The notes under the pieces were generated by a model that did not search any database, had not been told where the DNA came from, and saw nothing but the letters and a program-made list of their open reading frames with translations. From contig CALMVT010000189.1 in NCBI GenBank assembly GCA_937873175.1, positions 1 through 40,042 of the forward strand: a stretch of DNA of 40,042 nt, given 5' to 3'. The first letter of the stretch is position 1; each line of letters begins with the position of its first letter. Made by a program: the position numbers and the translations under genes. This stretch comes from an uncultured Acetobacteraceae bacterium (lineage in GTDB: Bacteria; Pseudomonadota; Alphaproteobacteria; Acetobacterales; Acetobacteraceae). Below are positions 16,463 to 25,001 of this stretch, piece by piece.

Positions 16463-17472
16463 CCTCGGCTGCCTGGGCCGCGCAGCCGGAGCGGGGCAGC
16501 GGGACCCTGCTGCGCGCCGCGCTTTGGTGCACCTTGCGCGCCGGGTGGCCGCTGGGACGGGTGCTGCTGCTGCCGGTGACGGCGTGGTTCCTTGTGACCT
16601 CCGGCCACGCCCGGGCGGCGTCTCGCGATTACCTGCGCCGCGCGCTTGGCCGTCCGGCCCGGGGGCGCGACGTGGCGTGGCACTTCTACACCTTCGCCGC
16701 CGCCGTGCTGGAGCGCGTGTTCCTCCTCGCCGGCCGGTCCCGCGGGTTCCGCATCGACACGGAAGGGCTGGAGCATTTGGCCGCTCTTGTCGCCGGTGGG
16801 CAAGGCTGCATCCTGCTCGGCGCGCACCTCGGCAGCTTCGAGGTGCTGCGCGCCGTCGCGGGGGCTTGCCCGGTGCCGGTTTGGGCGCTGATGTTCCGCC
16901 GCAACGCGGGCGCGCTCACCGCGCTGCTGGACCGGCTTGCCCCGGACGTGTGCCGCCAAGTCCTGGAAATCGGCGACCCCGCCAGCATGATCCGCGCCCA
17001 TGAGTGCGTAGCGCGCGGCGAGATCGTCGGCATCCTAGCGGACCGCTCGCCGTCCGGGCAGCGCCGGGTCCTGGCGCCGTTCCTCGGCAGCCCGGCCGCG
17101 TTCCCGGCGGGGCCGTTCATCCTGGCGTCTACCCTTGCCGCTCCCGTGCTGCTGTTCCACGGTGTCCGGACGGGCCCGCGGCGCTACGCGGTGCGGTTCG
17201 AGCCGTTCGCCGACCGGGTTGTACTGCGCCGGGCCAGCCGGGCGGCGGACCTCGATAGCCACGTCGCCCGCTTTGCCGCGGCGCTGGAACGGGCGTGCCG
17301 GGCGCACCCGTTCAACTGGTTCAACTTCTACCCGTTCTGGGAACTGCCCGATGGACTCTCGACTTCTGCCGCGCCGGAGCTTGTCGTGCCAGAGCCTGTC
17401 GCGCCGGAACCTGGCGGGTTTGCTGGCGCTGCTTGCGCCGCGCCGGGCTTGGGGGGCGGACAAGGCGGCTGA
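16459..17472 (+). CDS. LpxL/HtrB-type lipid acyltransferase
   Basis: Member of the Kdo-lipid A/phospholipid acyltransferase family, 337 aa, predicted to sit at the inner membrane and transfer an acyl chain. The HX4E catalytic motif is GAHLGSFE with His123 and Glu128. RNAGALTALLDRL and the glycine-rich C-terminal blocks also fit. Related genes occur in aryl-polyene clusters and probably attach the finished chain to a lipid or sugar anchor. It starts at GTG 16459 in a GTGA overlap. The last 40 residues are low-complexity (Pro/Ala/Gly) and overlap the next gene by 122 bp. Confidence 0.85.
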   Translation: MTSAAWAAQPERGSGTLLRAALWCTLRAGWPLGRVLLLPVTAWFLVTSGHARAASRDYLRRALGRPARGRDVAWHFYTFAAAVLERVFLLAGRSRGFRIDTEGLEHLAALVAGGQGCILLGAHLGSFEVLRAVAGACPVPVWALMFRRNAGALTALLDRLAPDVCRQVLEIGDPASMIRAHECVARGEIVGILADRSPSGQRRVLAPFLGSPAAFPAGPFILASTLAAPVLLFHGVRTGPRRYAVRFEPFADRVVLRRASRAADLDSHVARFAAALERACRAHPFNWFNFYPFWELPDGLSTSAAPELVVPEPVAPEPGGFAGAACAAPGLGGGQGG

Positions 17473-17980
17473 CGGCCTCGACCTCCAAGCGCTGATGGCG
17501 GGCCTGGCCGCGGTGCCGGAGCGCCGCGCCACGTTCCAGGAAACCCGGCGCTTCGCGGCGCTGGACCAGCCGCTGCTCAGCACGGGGCGCCTGCTTTACC
17601 GCCGCCCGGCCTACTTTTCCAAGACGACCGATTGGCCGCAGCCCGAAACCCTGGTGGTCGATGGCGGCCGGCTGGTGCTGACCGCGGGGAACGAGGCGCC
17701 GCGGGTGCTGGATCTCGGGGCCGTGCCGGAGCTGCGCACGCTGGTGGACGCGATCCGCGGTCCTCTGGCGGGGGACTTGGCCGCGCTGCGCCGGGCGTTC
17801 AGCGTCACGGCAGCCGGGGCTGCAGGCGGCTGGACGCTCGGCCTCGTGCCACTCGACCCGCGCGCCGCCCGCCTGCTGCGGCAGGCGGAGGTGTCGGGCC
17901 GGGGATCGGAGGTGTTGGCGGTGCGGCTGGTGCAGGCGAACGGCGACGAGCAGCAGATGGCCATCCGGCCGCTGCCCTGA
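17351..17980 (+). CDS. LolA-like periplasmic lipid carrier
   Basis: A 209-aa protein with a positively charged N-terminus and a signal-like segment (RRNLAGLLALLAPRRAWGA), then a LolA-type half-barrel: RRATFQETRRFAALDQPLLSTGRLLYRRPAYF is represented by short blocks such as ATFQETRRF and STGRLLYRRP, with VVDGGRLVLT following. LolA-family proteins shuttle lipidated molecules across the periplasm, and members are standard in aryl-polyene clusters beside an MMPL exporter. ATG 17351 overlaps the acyltransferase end by 122 bp. Its stop shares one base with the start of the MMPL gene. Confidence 0.8.
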   Translation: MDSRLLPRRSLSCQSLSRRNLAGLLALLAPRRAWGADKAADGLDLQALMAGLAAVPERRATFQETRRFAALDQPLLSTGRLLYRRPAYFSKTTDWPQPETLVVDGGRLVLTAGNEAPRVLDLGAVPELRTLVDAIRGPLAGDLAALRRAFSVTAAGAAGGWTLGLVPLDPRAARLLRQAEVSGRGSEVLAVRLVQANGDEQQMAIRPLP

Positions 17981-20282
17981 TGCGCCGCGCCGTCCCGGTG
18001 CTCGGCGCGCTGCTGGCGGCCGGGCTGCTGCTCGCGGCGGCGCTCAGCCTGATCACTGTCCGCACCGACATGGCGGATTTCCTGCCGCAGGGCGGGACGG
18101 AGGCTGCGCGGCTGGTGATGCAGGAAGCCCGCGCCGGCTCCGCCACCGGCCTGATCCTGCTGGGAATCGAGGACGCGCCCACGGCCGAGCTTGCCCGCAT
18201 CAGCACCGCTTCGGCGGCGGGCCTGCGCGACTCCGGGCTGTTCAGCGTCGTGGCCGGTGGCCAAGCCGCGCTTGCGGACACGGAGGGGGCCGACCTGTTC
18301 GCCCGGCGCTACCTGCTGGCGCCGGCGGATTTCGACACGCCCGCGCTGCGTCGCGGGTTGGAGGATTTGCTGCGCCAGCTTCGGTCCTCCACGGCGCCGC
18401 TTGCCACCCAGTTCGGCCTTGCCGACCCGCCGGGCGCGTTCGGGGCGCTGCTGCGGAGCTGGATCGGCAGCAGCCAGGTCCGCACGGTGGACGGCGCGTG
18501 GTTCGCGCCTGACCGCGACCGGGCGCTGTTGCTGGCGCGCACCCGGGCCGGCGGCATGAACGTGCTGGCCCAAGAAGCCGCGACCGCCGCCATCGAAGCC
18601 GCGTTTCGCGCGGCCGGCCCCGGCCCAGCCCGGCTGCTGATCGCCGGCCCTGCGGTGTTCGCGCGGGATGCGGCCCGGGCGATCAAGGCCGACGTGCATC
18701 GCATCGCCACCGTATCGACGGCGCTGGTCATGCTGCTGCTGTGGTGGCGGTTCCGCTCGCCGCTGGTGATCGCGGCCATTGCGGCGCCTGTGGTGCTCAG
18801 CGTCGCCGCGGCGGCCGTTGCGGTGCAGGCGGCCTACGGCGCGGTGCATGGCGTGGCGTTGGGCTTCGGCGCGACCATGCTGGGCGTGTCGTTGGATTAC
18901 CCCGTCCTGATGATCGGCCATCGCAAGCGCGGCGAGCCGGCCGCGGCGACCCGCGCACGCATTGGCCCGGCGTTCATCCTGGCGGTGGTGACGGCGGTGC
19001 TGGGCCTTTCGGCTATGGTGCTGTCGGGGTTTCCGGGCCTGGCGCAGCTGGGGATATTCGCCGCGGCCGGGTTGGCGCCGGCGGCGGCGGCCCCCGGTTG
19101 GCGGCGGCCCGGCTGATCGTGGCCGCCAACTTGGCGCCCGTCGCCGCCGACAACCCGGCCTGGCTCGGCCGGGTCGAGCGGCTGCGGCGGGGGCGGCTGC
19201 TCGGCCTCATCCCTGTGCTCGTCGCGGTTGGCTGGCTGTTGGCCATGGGCGGCCCGGCGTGGGAGGGCGACCTTGCCAATCTCAGCCCGGTGCCGGCTGC
19301 GTCCCGCGCACTCGACGCCGAGTTGCGCGCGGCGCTCGGCGCCCCCGATGTCGGCCAGCTACTGATCCTGCGGGGCCGGGACCCGGAAGCGGTGCTGACG
19401 GCGCAGGAGGCGTTGGTCCCGTTGCTCGGCCGCTTGCAAGCGGAGGGCGTGATCGGCGGCGCCGAGTACGCCGCCCGCCTGCTGCCCAGCGCCGCCACAC
19501 AGGCCGCCCGCATCGCCGACCTGCCGGACCCCGGCACACTGGCGGCGCGGCTGGAGCAGGCACGCGACGGCCTGCCGTTCCGGCCCGGCGCGTTCCAACC
19601 TTTCCTTGATGCGGTTGCCGCATCGCGCGGCATGGCCCCTTTGCGGCTGGGGGATCTGGCCGGCAGTCCCCTCGCAGCCCGGCTCGACCCGCTGCTGTTC
19701 CCGCGGGACGGCGCTTGGCAGGGGCCGGTCGTGCTGCAAGGTGTGCACGACCCCACGCGCCTGGCTGCGGCCCTTGGGGGACAAGACGCCGTTTACGTCG
19801 ATATGCGGACGGAACTGGGCGGCATCCTGTCCGGCTACACAGTGCAGGCCTGGCGCTGGCTGGGTTGGAGCGGGCTGGCGGTGCTGGCCGTGCTCGCGGT
19901 GGGCCTGCGCGATCCCGTGCGGGTGCTGCGGGTGCTGGGCGCGGTCGGGGCGGCGCTGCTGGTGACGGTGGCCGGGCTGACCACCGCGGGGGTGCGGCTG
20001 TCGCTGATTCATCTGGTGGCGCTGCAACTGGTGGCCGGAGTCGGCCTGGACTACGCGCTGTTCTTCGCCCGCCGGCCGCTCGACGTCGAGGAGCGCGCCC
20101 GGACGCTGCGCACCCTGGTGACGTGCAACGGCATGACCCTGTTGACGTTCGGCCTGCTGGCGGCTTGCCAGACGCCGCTTCTTCGCGACATTGGGGTGAC
20201 GGTCGCCACCGGCGCGTTGCTGGCAATGGCGTTCTCCTTTCTGTTCGCGGGCCAGTCGCCCACTGAGGGCCTTCCACGATGA
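17980..20282 (+). pseudogene. MMPL/RND-family exporter with an internal frameshift
   Basis: Homologous to the MMPL exporters (COG4258 type) of aryl-polyene clusters. The first frame, 17980-19116, has TM1, the loop with TDMADFLPQGGTEAA and transmembrane segments to FPGLAQLGIFAAAGLAP, then stops shortly after. A second frame continues from about 19090 to 20282 with RLIVAANLAP, a second periplasmic domain and the final helices (LVALQLVAGVGLDYALFF). Restoring one base within the stretch GCGGCGGCGGCCCCCGG (19081-19097) gives one continuous protein of about 767 aa. This is either a single-base loss, a sequencing error in the C5 run, or, less likely, recoding. The downstream gene overlaps it as ATGA. 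Confidence 0.85.
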
Positions 20283-21481
20283 CCGAGCCTTTGGTCCTGA
20301 CTGCGTGCACCGCCGTGAGCGCCGCCGGGCGGGGCGTCCTCGCGCATCGGGACGCCCTGCTCAGCCGGACCAGCGGCCTCCAGCCCAACGACTTCGACCC
20401 GGGCCTCGGCGGCTGGATCGGCCGTGTGCCGGGGACCGAGGCGCACGCCCTGCCGCCCGCGATGGCCGGCTTCGATTGCCGCAACAACCGCCTGGCCGAC
20501 ATGGCGCTGCGCACCGACGGGTTCGCCGAGGCCGTCGCGGAGGCTCGGGACGAGTACGGCGCGGACCGCATCGCCGTGGTGCTCGGCACCAGCACCAGCG
20601 GCGTTTCCGCGGCGGAGGACGCTTACCAGCGCCGCTGCGACGGCGGCCTTTTACCGGCCGAGTTCAACTACGACCATACGCAGGACCTGTTCTCGCTCGG
20701 CAGCTATGTCCGCACCGTGCTCGGGCTGCGCGGCCCGGCCTTGGTGGTGTCCACCGCCTGCGCGTCCAGCGCGCGCTGCTTCATGGATGCGGGGCAGCTT
20801 ATCCGCACGGGGGTGTGCGATGCGGCCGTCGTGGGCGGCGCGGACAGCCTGTGCCGCATGACGCTGCACGGCTTCGCGGCGCTGGAACTGCTGTCCCCCA
20901 CGCCTTGCCGTCCCTGCGCCGCCGACCGCGCCGGCATCTCGATCGGCGAGGCCGCGGGCTTCGCCCTGTTGGAACGCGCCGACGCACGGCGGCGGGATGG
21001 CCGCACGACGCCCCGCCTGGCGCTGCTCGGGGCCGGCGCCAGCAGCGACGGCCACCACATGTCGCACCCGCACCCGGAAGGCGCCGGCGCGGTCGGCGCG
21101 ATGCGGCAAGCGCTGCGCCGCGCCGGGCTGGCGCCGCACGACGTGGACTGGATCAACCTGCACGGCACCGGCACCCGGGCAAACGACGCGACGGAGGATT
21201 TGGCGGTGGCGAGCGTGTTCGGCGATGGCGTGTCGTGCAGTTCCACCAAGGGCTGGACCGGCCACACGCTCGGCGCGTGCGGCATCCTGGAGGCGGTGAT
21301 TGCCGGGCAATGCATGGCAGCCGGCTTCGTCGCCGGGTGCCTTGGGATCGACACGCCCGACCCAGCCTTCCGTGCGCAGGTCGCGGTCGGCACCCTCGAC
21401 CGCCCGGTGCAAAGCGTCGTCAGCAACTCCTTCGGCTTCGGCGGCGCCAATTGCAGCTTGGTTCTCGGCCTGCTGAGTTGA
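20279..21481 (+). CDS. Beta-ketoacyl-ACP synthase (ApeO/FabB-like)
   Basis: Condensing enzyme of 400 aa with the complete Cys-His-His triad: Cys161 in STACASSA, His295 in HGTGTRAND, His329 in GWTGHTLGA, plus the conserved Lys324 and GFGGANCSLV near the end. It elongates the carrier-bound chain with malonyl units. It resembles the ketosynthases of aryl-polyene clusters. It overlaps the MMPL gene (ATGA) and the next gene (TTGA). Confidence 0.9.
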   Translation: MTEPLVLTACTAVSAAGRGVLAHRDALLSRTSGLQPNDFDPGLGGWIGRVPGTEAHALPPAMAGFDCRNNRLADMALRTDGFAEAVAEARDEYGADRIAVVLGTSTSGVSAAEDAYQRRCDGGLLPAEFNYDHTQDLFSLGSYVRTVLGLRGPALVVSTACASSARCFMDAGQLIRTGVCDAAVVGGADSLCRMTLHGFAALELLSPTPCRPCAADRAGISIGEAAGFALLERADARRRDGRTTPRLALLGAGASSDGHHMSHPHPEGAGAVGAMRQALRRAGLAPHDVDWINLHGTGTRANDATEDLAVASVFGDGVSCSSTKGWTGHTLGACGILEAVIAGQCMAAGFVAGCLGIDTPDPAFRAQVAVGTLDRPVQSVVSNSFGFGGANCSLVLGLLS

Positions 21482-22320
21482 CCCGGCAGCGAAGCGGCCT
21501 TGCTGCCGGCATCGTCGGCGTGTCGGTCTGGGGGCCGGGGCTGGAAGGGTGGGACGCGAGCCGGCCCATCCTGGCCGGCGCCGCGCCGTATGAGCCGCGC
21601 CACTCGCCGCCGCCGGCGCCCGCAATCCTGGCTCCGACCGAACGGCGGCGCACCGGACCCGTCGTGCGCTTGGCGCTGACCGTGGCGCATGAGGCCGCCC
21701 AGAACGCTGCATCATCGTCCGGGCTGCCGCCCGGCAGTCTGCGCAACGTGTTCGGCAGCAGCAACGGCGACGGCGTGGTGGTCGGCGGCATTCTGGACGC
21801 GCTGGCGGGGGCGCGGGGCAACGAGCGCGTGGTGTCACCCACGGCGTTCCACAATTCGGTGCACAACGCCGCCGCCGGTTATTGGTCCATCGCGACCGCG
21901 GGGCGACAGCCGGCGACATGCCTGGGCGCCCACGATGGCACCTGGGCGGCGGCGCTGCTGAAGGCGATGGTGGAGGTCGCGGCGGATGGCGAGGCGACGC
22001 TGCTGTGTTGCTACGACCATCCACTGCCGACGCCGCTCGCGGCGCTGCGCCCGACGGTGTCGGCGTTCGGCGCCGGGCTGGTGCTGGCGCCGTTGGGCGT
22101 GGGACAGCCGATGGCGACGGTGCGGGTCGGCTATTGCGCGATCCCGCCGGCGCCGGGCGCATGGGCGCCGCGCAACCCGGCGCTGCACGCGCTGGCGGCG
22201 GGCAACGTCGTTGCGCAGTCCTTGCGGCTGCTGGAAACCTTGGCGCTCGGGGAGTCGGACCGGCATGCACTCCCCTATCTTGACGGGCGGCTCGACCTCG
22301 AGTTGGACGTGGCCGGGTGA
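21478..22320 (+). CDS. Ketosynthase-like partner protein (ApeC-like)
   Basis: A 280-aa protein resembling the short 'beta-ketoacyl synthase, N-terminal-like' family, with the block PTAFHNSVHNAAAGYWSIA and CLGAHDGTWAAALL. It lacks a recognisable Cys-His-His triad and the C-terminal half of a ketosynthase, so it probably acts as a non-catalytic partner or chain-length factor for the upstream enzyme. Start is TTG 21478 in a TTGA overlap with the ketosynthase stop; no ATG in this frame fits the conserved N-terminus (AAGIVGVSVWGPG). It overlaps the next gene as GTGA. Confidence 0.78.
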   Translation: MTRQRSGLAAGIVGVSVWGPGLEGWDASRPILAGAAPYEPRHSPPPAPAILAPTERRRTGPVVRLALTVAHEAAQNAASSSGLPPGSLRNVFGSSNGDGVVVGGILDALAGARGNERVVSPTAFHNSVHNAAAGYWSIATAGRQPATCLGAHDGTWAAALLKAMVEVAADGEATLLCCYDHPLPTPLAALRPTVSAFGAGLVLAPLGVGQPMATVRVGYCAIPPAPGAWAPRNPALHALAAGNVVAQSLRLLETLALGESDRHALPYLDGRLDLELDVAG

Positions 22321-22751
22321 GCGACGCGGGCGCCATCGACATCGCCGCGCTGATCCCGCATGCCGGCGCCATGGTGCTGCTGGACCGGGTGGAGACGTGG
22401 GACACGGACGGCATCCTGTGCCGGGCGCGGTCGCATTTGAACGCGGCGAACCCGCTGCGGCGGGATGGGCGGCTTTCGGCGTGTTGCGGCCTGGAATACG
22501 CGCTGCAGGCAGCGGCATTGCATGGCGCGCTGATTGCGAGCGGCGTGGCGCAGCGGGCCGGCTACGTCGCGGCGCTGCGCGGCGTGGTGCTGCGGGTTGA
22601 GCGACTCGATATGGAAACCCTCGGCGAACTGCGCGTCGCGGCCCGGCTGGAACGGCAAGAGGCGGCCGGCATCATCTACGCGCTCTCGGTGGAGGCTGCC
22701 GACGGCACGCCGTTGCTGTCCGGACGCGCCACGGTCGCGCTGCCCGCATGA
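22317..22751 (+). CDS. ApeP-type 3-hydroxyacyl-ACP dehydratase
   Basis: A 144-aa hot-dog protein of the ApeP family found in aryl-polyene clusters. The PHAGAMVLLDRV block carries the putative catalytic His15, and CGLEYALQAAALHGA holds the matching Glu and central helix. It should dehydrate 3-hydroxyacyl-ACP to the enoyl form; together with the ketosynthase and ketoreductase, and with no enoyl reductase present, this gives a conjugated polyene. GTG start in a GTGA overlap; its end overlaps the ketoreductase gene as ATGA. Confidence 0.85.
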   Translation: MSDAGAIDIAALIPHAGAMVLLDRVETWDTDGILCRARSHLNAANPLRRDGRLSACCGLEYALQAAALHGALIASGVAQRAGYVAALRGVVLRVERLDMETLGELRVAARLERQEAAGIIYALSVEAADGTPLLSGRATVALPA

Positions 22752-23467
22752 AGCGCGCCCTCGTCACCGGTGGCGCCAGCCCATTGGGCGCCGCGATCTG
22801 CCGCGGCCTTGCGGCGGAGGGCCTGCATGTCGTGATCCACGCCCATGCCGGCCTGCCCCGGGCCGAGGCGCTGGCTGCCGAGATCGTCGGCGGCGGCGGC
22901 TCGGCCGACACCATGTCCTGCGACCTCGCCGATTTCGCCGCGACCGAGGCGGCCATGCAGGGCGTGCTGTCGCGCGGCGTGCCGCAGGTCGTGGTGCACA
23001 ACGCCGGCACCCACGCGGACGTGCCGATGGCGGGAATGAGCGCCGCGCAATGGCAGGGTGTGCTCGACGTATCGCTCGGCGGGTTTTTTGGCGCGGTCCG
23101 GCCGCTGCTGCTGCCGATGATGGCGACCCGCTGGGGTCGGATCATCGCCGTATCGTCCGTTTCGGCGTTGCTGGGCAACCGCGGCCAGGTCAACTACGCA
23201 GCCGCCAAGGCCGGGCTGATCGGCGCGGTGAAATCCCTGTCGCGCGAGGTCGCGAGCCGCGGGATCACGGTGAACGCCGTGGCGCCCGGCGTCATCGCCT
23301 CGCCCGCGGTGGAGGCGGCGGTGAGTGCCGAGCGCATCGCGGCGGTTGTGCCGATGAAGCGTGTCGGCCGGCCGGAGGAGGTGGCGGACCTCGTTGCCTT
23401 TCTGGCATCCGACCGCGCCGGCTACATCACGGGGCAATGCGTCTCGATCAATGGCGGAATGACTTGA
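22748..23467 (+). CDS. 3-ketoacyl-ACP reductase (FabG/ApeQ-like)
   Basis: Short-chain dehydrogenase of 239 aa. The NADP-binding motif TGGASPLGAAI is at the N-terminus, NAG at 85-87, and the catalytic residues are Ser137, Tyr150 and Lys154 (QVNYAAAKAG). The C-terminus YITGQCVSINGGMT matches FabG. It reduces the 3-keto group between condensation and dehydration. Translation is coupled to the dehydratase through an ATGA overlap. Confidence 0.92.
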   Translation: MKRALVTGGASPLGAAICRGLAAEGLHVVIHAHAGLPRAEALAAEIVGGGGSADTMSCDLADFAATEAAMQGVLSRGVPQVVVHNAGTHADVPMAGMSAAQWQGVLDVSLGGFFGAVRPLLLPMMATRWGRIIAVSSVSALLGNRGQVNYAAAKAGLIGAVKSLSREVASRGITVNAVAPGVIASPAVEAAVSAERIAAVVPMKRVGRPEEVADLVAFLASDRAGYITGQCVSINGGMT

Positions 23468-23516
23468 CGGGTGCTGCGGCGGTGCAACAACTTGGCCACG
23501 AAGGAGAGTGCCCGGC

Positions 23517-24815
23517 ATGACGGTTCAGACCCAAGACTGCGACGTGCTGATCATTGGCGGCGGCCCGGCCGGCTCCACCGCGGCGGCGCTGCTGGCGGAG
23601 CGCGGGCGGGATGTCGTGCTGCTGGAGAAGGCGGCGCATCCGCGCTTCCACATCGGTGAATCGCTGCTGCCGCGCAATACCGCTTTGTTTGACCGGCTCG
23701 GCCTGCGCGAGCAGGTCGCCGCCATCGGCGTGCACAAGCCCGGCGCCGAATTCGTGTCCGACGCCACCGGGCAGAGCGTGCATTTTGCCTTCGCGCTCGG
23801 CCTCGATAAGCAATACACCTTTAGTTGGCAGGTCCGCCGGGCCGAGTTCGACGATCTGTTGTTCCGCACCGCCCGGTCCCGCGGTGCCCGCACGGAGGAG
23901 AACACCCGCGTCACCGAGATCCAATTCGCCCCACCGGGCGGGCGGGCGCAGGTCACGGCGGCCGGGCCGGACGGCGAACCGCGCCGCTTCGCCCCGCATT
24001 TCGTGCTGGATGCGTCCGGCCGCGACACGTTCTTGGCGGGCAAGCTCCGCACCAAGGAAAGCAACAAGCACAACACGACCGCCGCCCTGTACGCGCATTT
24101 CCGCGGCGTCGAGCGGCGCGGCGGGGAGCTTGAAGGCTACATCACCGTCCATCTGGCCGAGGATGGCTGGTTCTGGATGATCCCGCTGCCGGACAACGTG
24201 ATGAGCGTCGGCTTCGTAGGCAACCAATCGGTGTTCAAGGGCCGCCGCGGCACGCCGCACGACCTGTTCATGGAGCGCATCAGCGGGAGCCCAACCGTAA
24301 GCGCCCGCATGCGCCATGCCGAGCTGCTGTCAGAGGTGACCAGCACCGGCAACTACTCGTACCGCTCCACGGCCGCTTGGGGCGAGGGCTACATGATGAT
24401 CGGCGATGCCTTCGGCTTCGTGGACCCTGTGTTCTCCAGCGGCGTGCTGCTGGCGATGACGGCCGGCGACTTGGGCGCCGACGTGGCCGACGCTTGGCTC
24501 GACAACCCGGCCGCCGGGCGGGCCAAGGCGCGGCGGGTGGAGCGTGACGTGACGCATGCCATGCACCGCGTCAGTTGGCTGATCTACCGCATCAACACCC
24601 CGCCGCTGCGCCACCTGTTCATGGCGCCGAAGAACGTGCTGCGGATGCGCGACGGGCTGGTGAGCCTGCTGGCCGGCAACCTGCGGGGAAGCTGGGGGTC
24701 CGTGATCCCCGTGCTGGCGTTCAAGGGGGTTTTCTACGCGATGTCGCTGGCGATGCATCTGGGCCTGCGTCCCCTGCTGCCCGCGACGCCTGTCCGGCTC
24801 GCCCCCGCGGAGTAG
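23517..24815 (+). CDS. Flavin-dependent halogenase-family enzyme
   Basis: FAD-binding protein of 432 aa: GGGPAGS at 14-20, HIGESLLP near 45-52 and the halogenase hallmark WxWxIP (Trp218, Trp220, Ile222, Pro223). Lys74 in GVHKPGAEF lines up by eye with the catalytic Lys of tryptophan halogenases, so halogenation is possible; many relatives are only predicted, and some are oxidoreductases. The FAD-domain block GDAFGFVDPVFSSGV is also present. Halogenases are known in brominated aryl polyenes (xanthomonadins). ATG 23517 is chosen, 10 bases after AAGGAG; the gene follows the ketoreductase by 49 bases, same strand. A flavin reductase is not adjacent. Confidence 0.8.
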   Translation: MTVQTQDCDVLIIGGGPAGSTAAALLAERGRDVVLLEKAAHPRFHIGESLLPRNTALFDRLGLREQVAAIGVHKPGAEFVSDATGQSVHFAFALGLDKQYTFSWQVRRAEFDDLLFRTARSRGARTEENTRVTEIQFAPPGGRAQVTAAGPDGEPRRFAPHFVLDASGRDTFLAGKLRTKESNKHNTTAALYAHFRGVERRGGELEGYITVHLAEDGWFWMIPLPDNVMSVGFVGNQSVFKGRRGTPHDLFMERISGSPTVSARMRHAELLSEVTSTGNYSYRSTAAWGEGYMMIGDAFGFVDPVFSSGVLLAMTAGDLGADVADAWLDNPAAGRAKARRVERDVTHAMHRVSWLIYRINTPPLRHLFMAPKNVLRMRDGLVSLLAGNLRGSWGSVIPVLAFKGVFYAMSLAMHLGLRPLLPATPVRLAPAE

Positions 24816-24902
24816 GCCCTGCTGGCACCCGGCAACACGCCGCTGTTCCTCAGTCCAAGCCGGACACGCTTCGGTTACGGGATGCAAGCCCTGGTTATGC
24901 GT

Positions 24903-24919
24903 GCATTTACAGAAAATGC
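24903..24919. promoter_or_regulatory. Inverted repeat, possible operator
   Basis: GCATTT-N5-AAATGC lies in the 186-bp gap between the halogenase-like gene and the membrane-protein gene, about 85 bp before the latter's start, in a locally AT-richer stretch. I cannot name a regulator. Nothing else stands out in this gap. Confidence 0.3.
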
Positions 24920-25001
24920 CGTGTTAGCGTCCGCACACTGGCCGAAGCGGCCCATGCCTTCGGCTCCCCTGCGCATCCAGTCGCGGGCAAAAGGAGGAAA
25001 C

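Noticed and set aside
19075-19118. Programmed -1 frameshift in the exporter gene
   Set aside because: There is no standard slippery heptamer at the junction; the codons GCC CCC GGT do not allow a clean tandem slip, so mutation or a read error is more likely.
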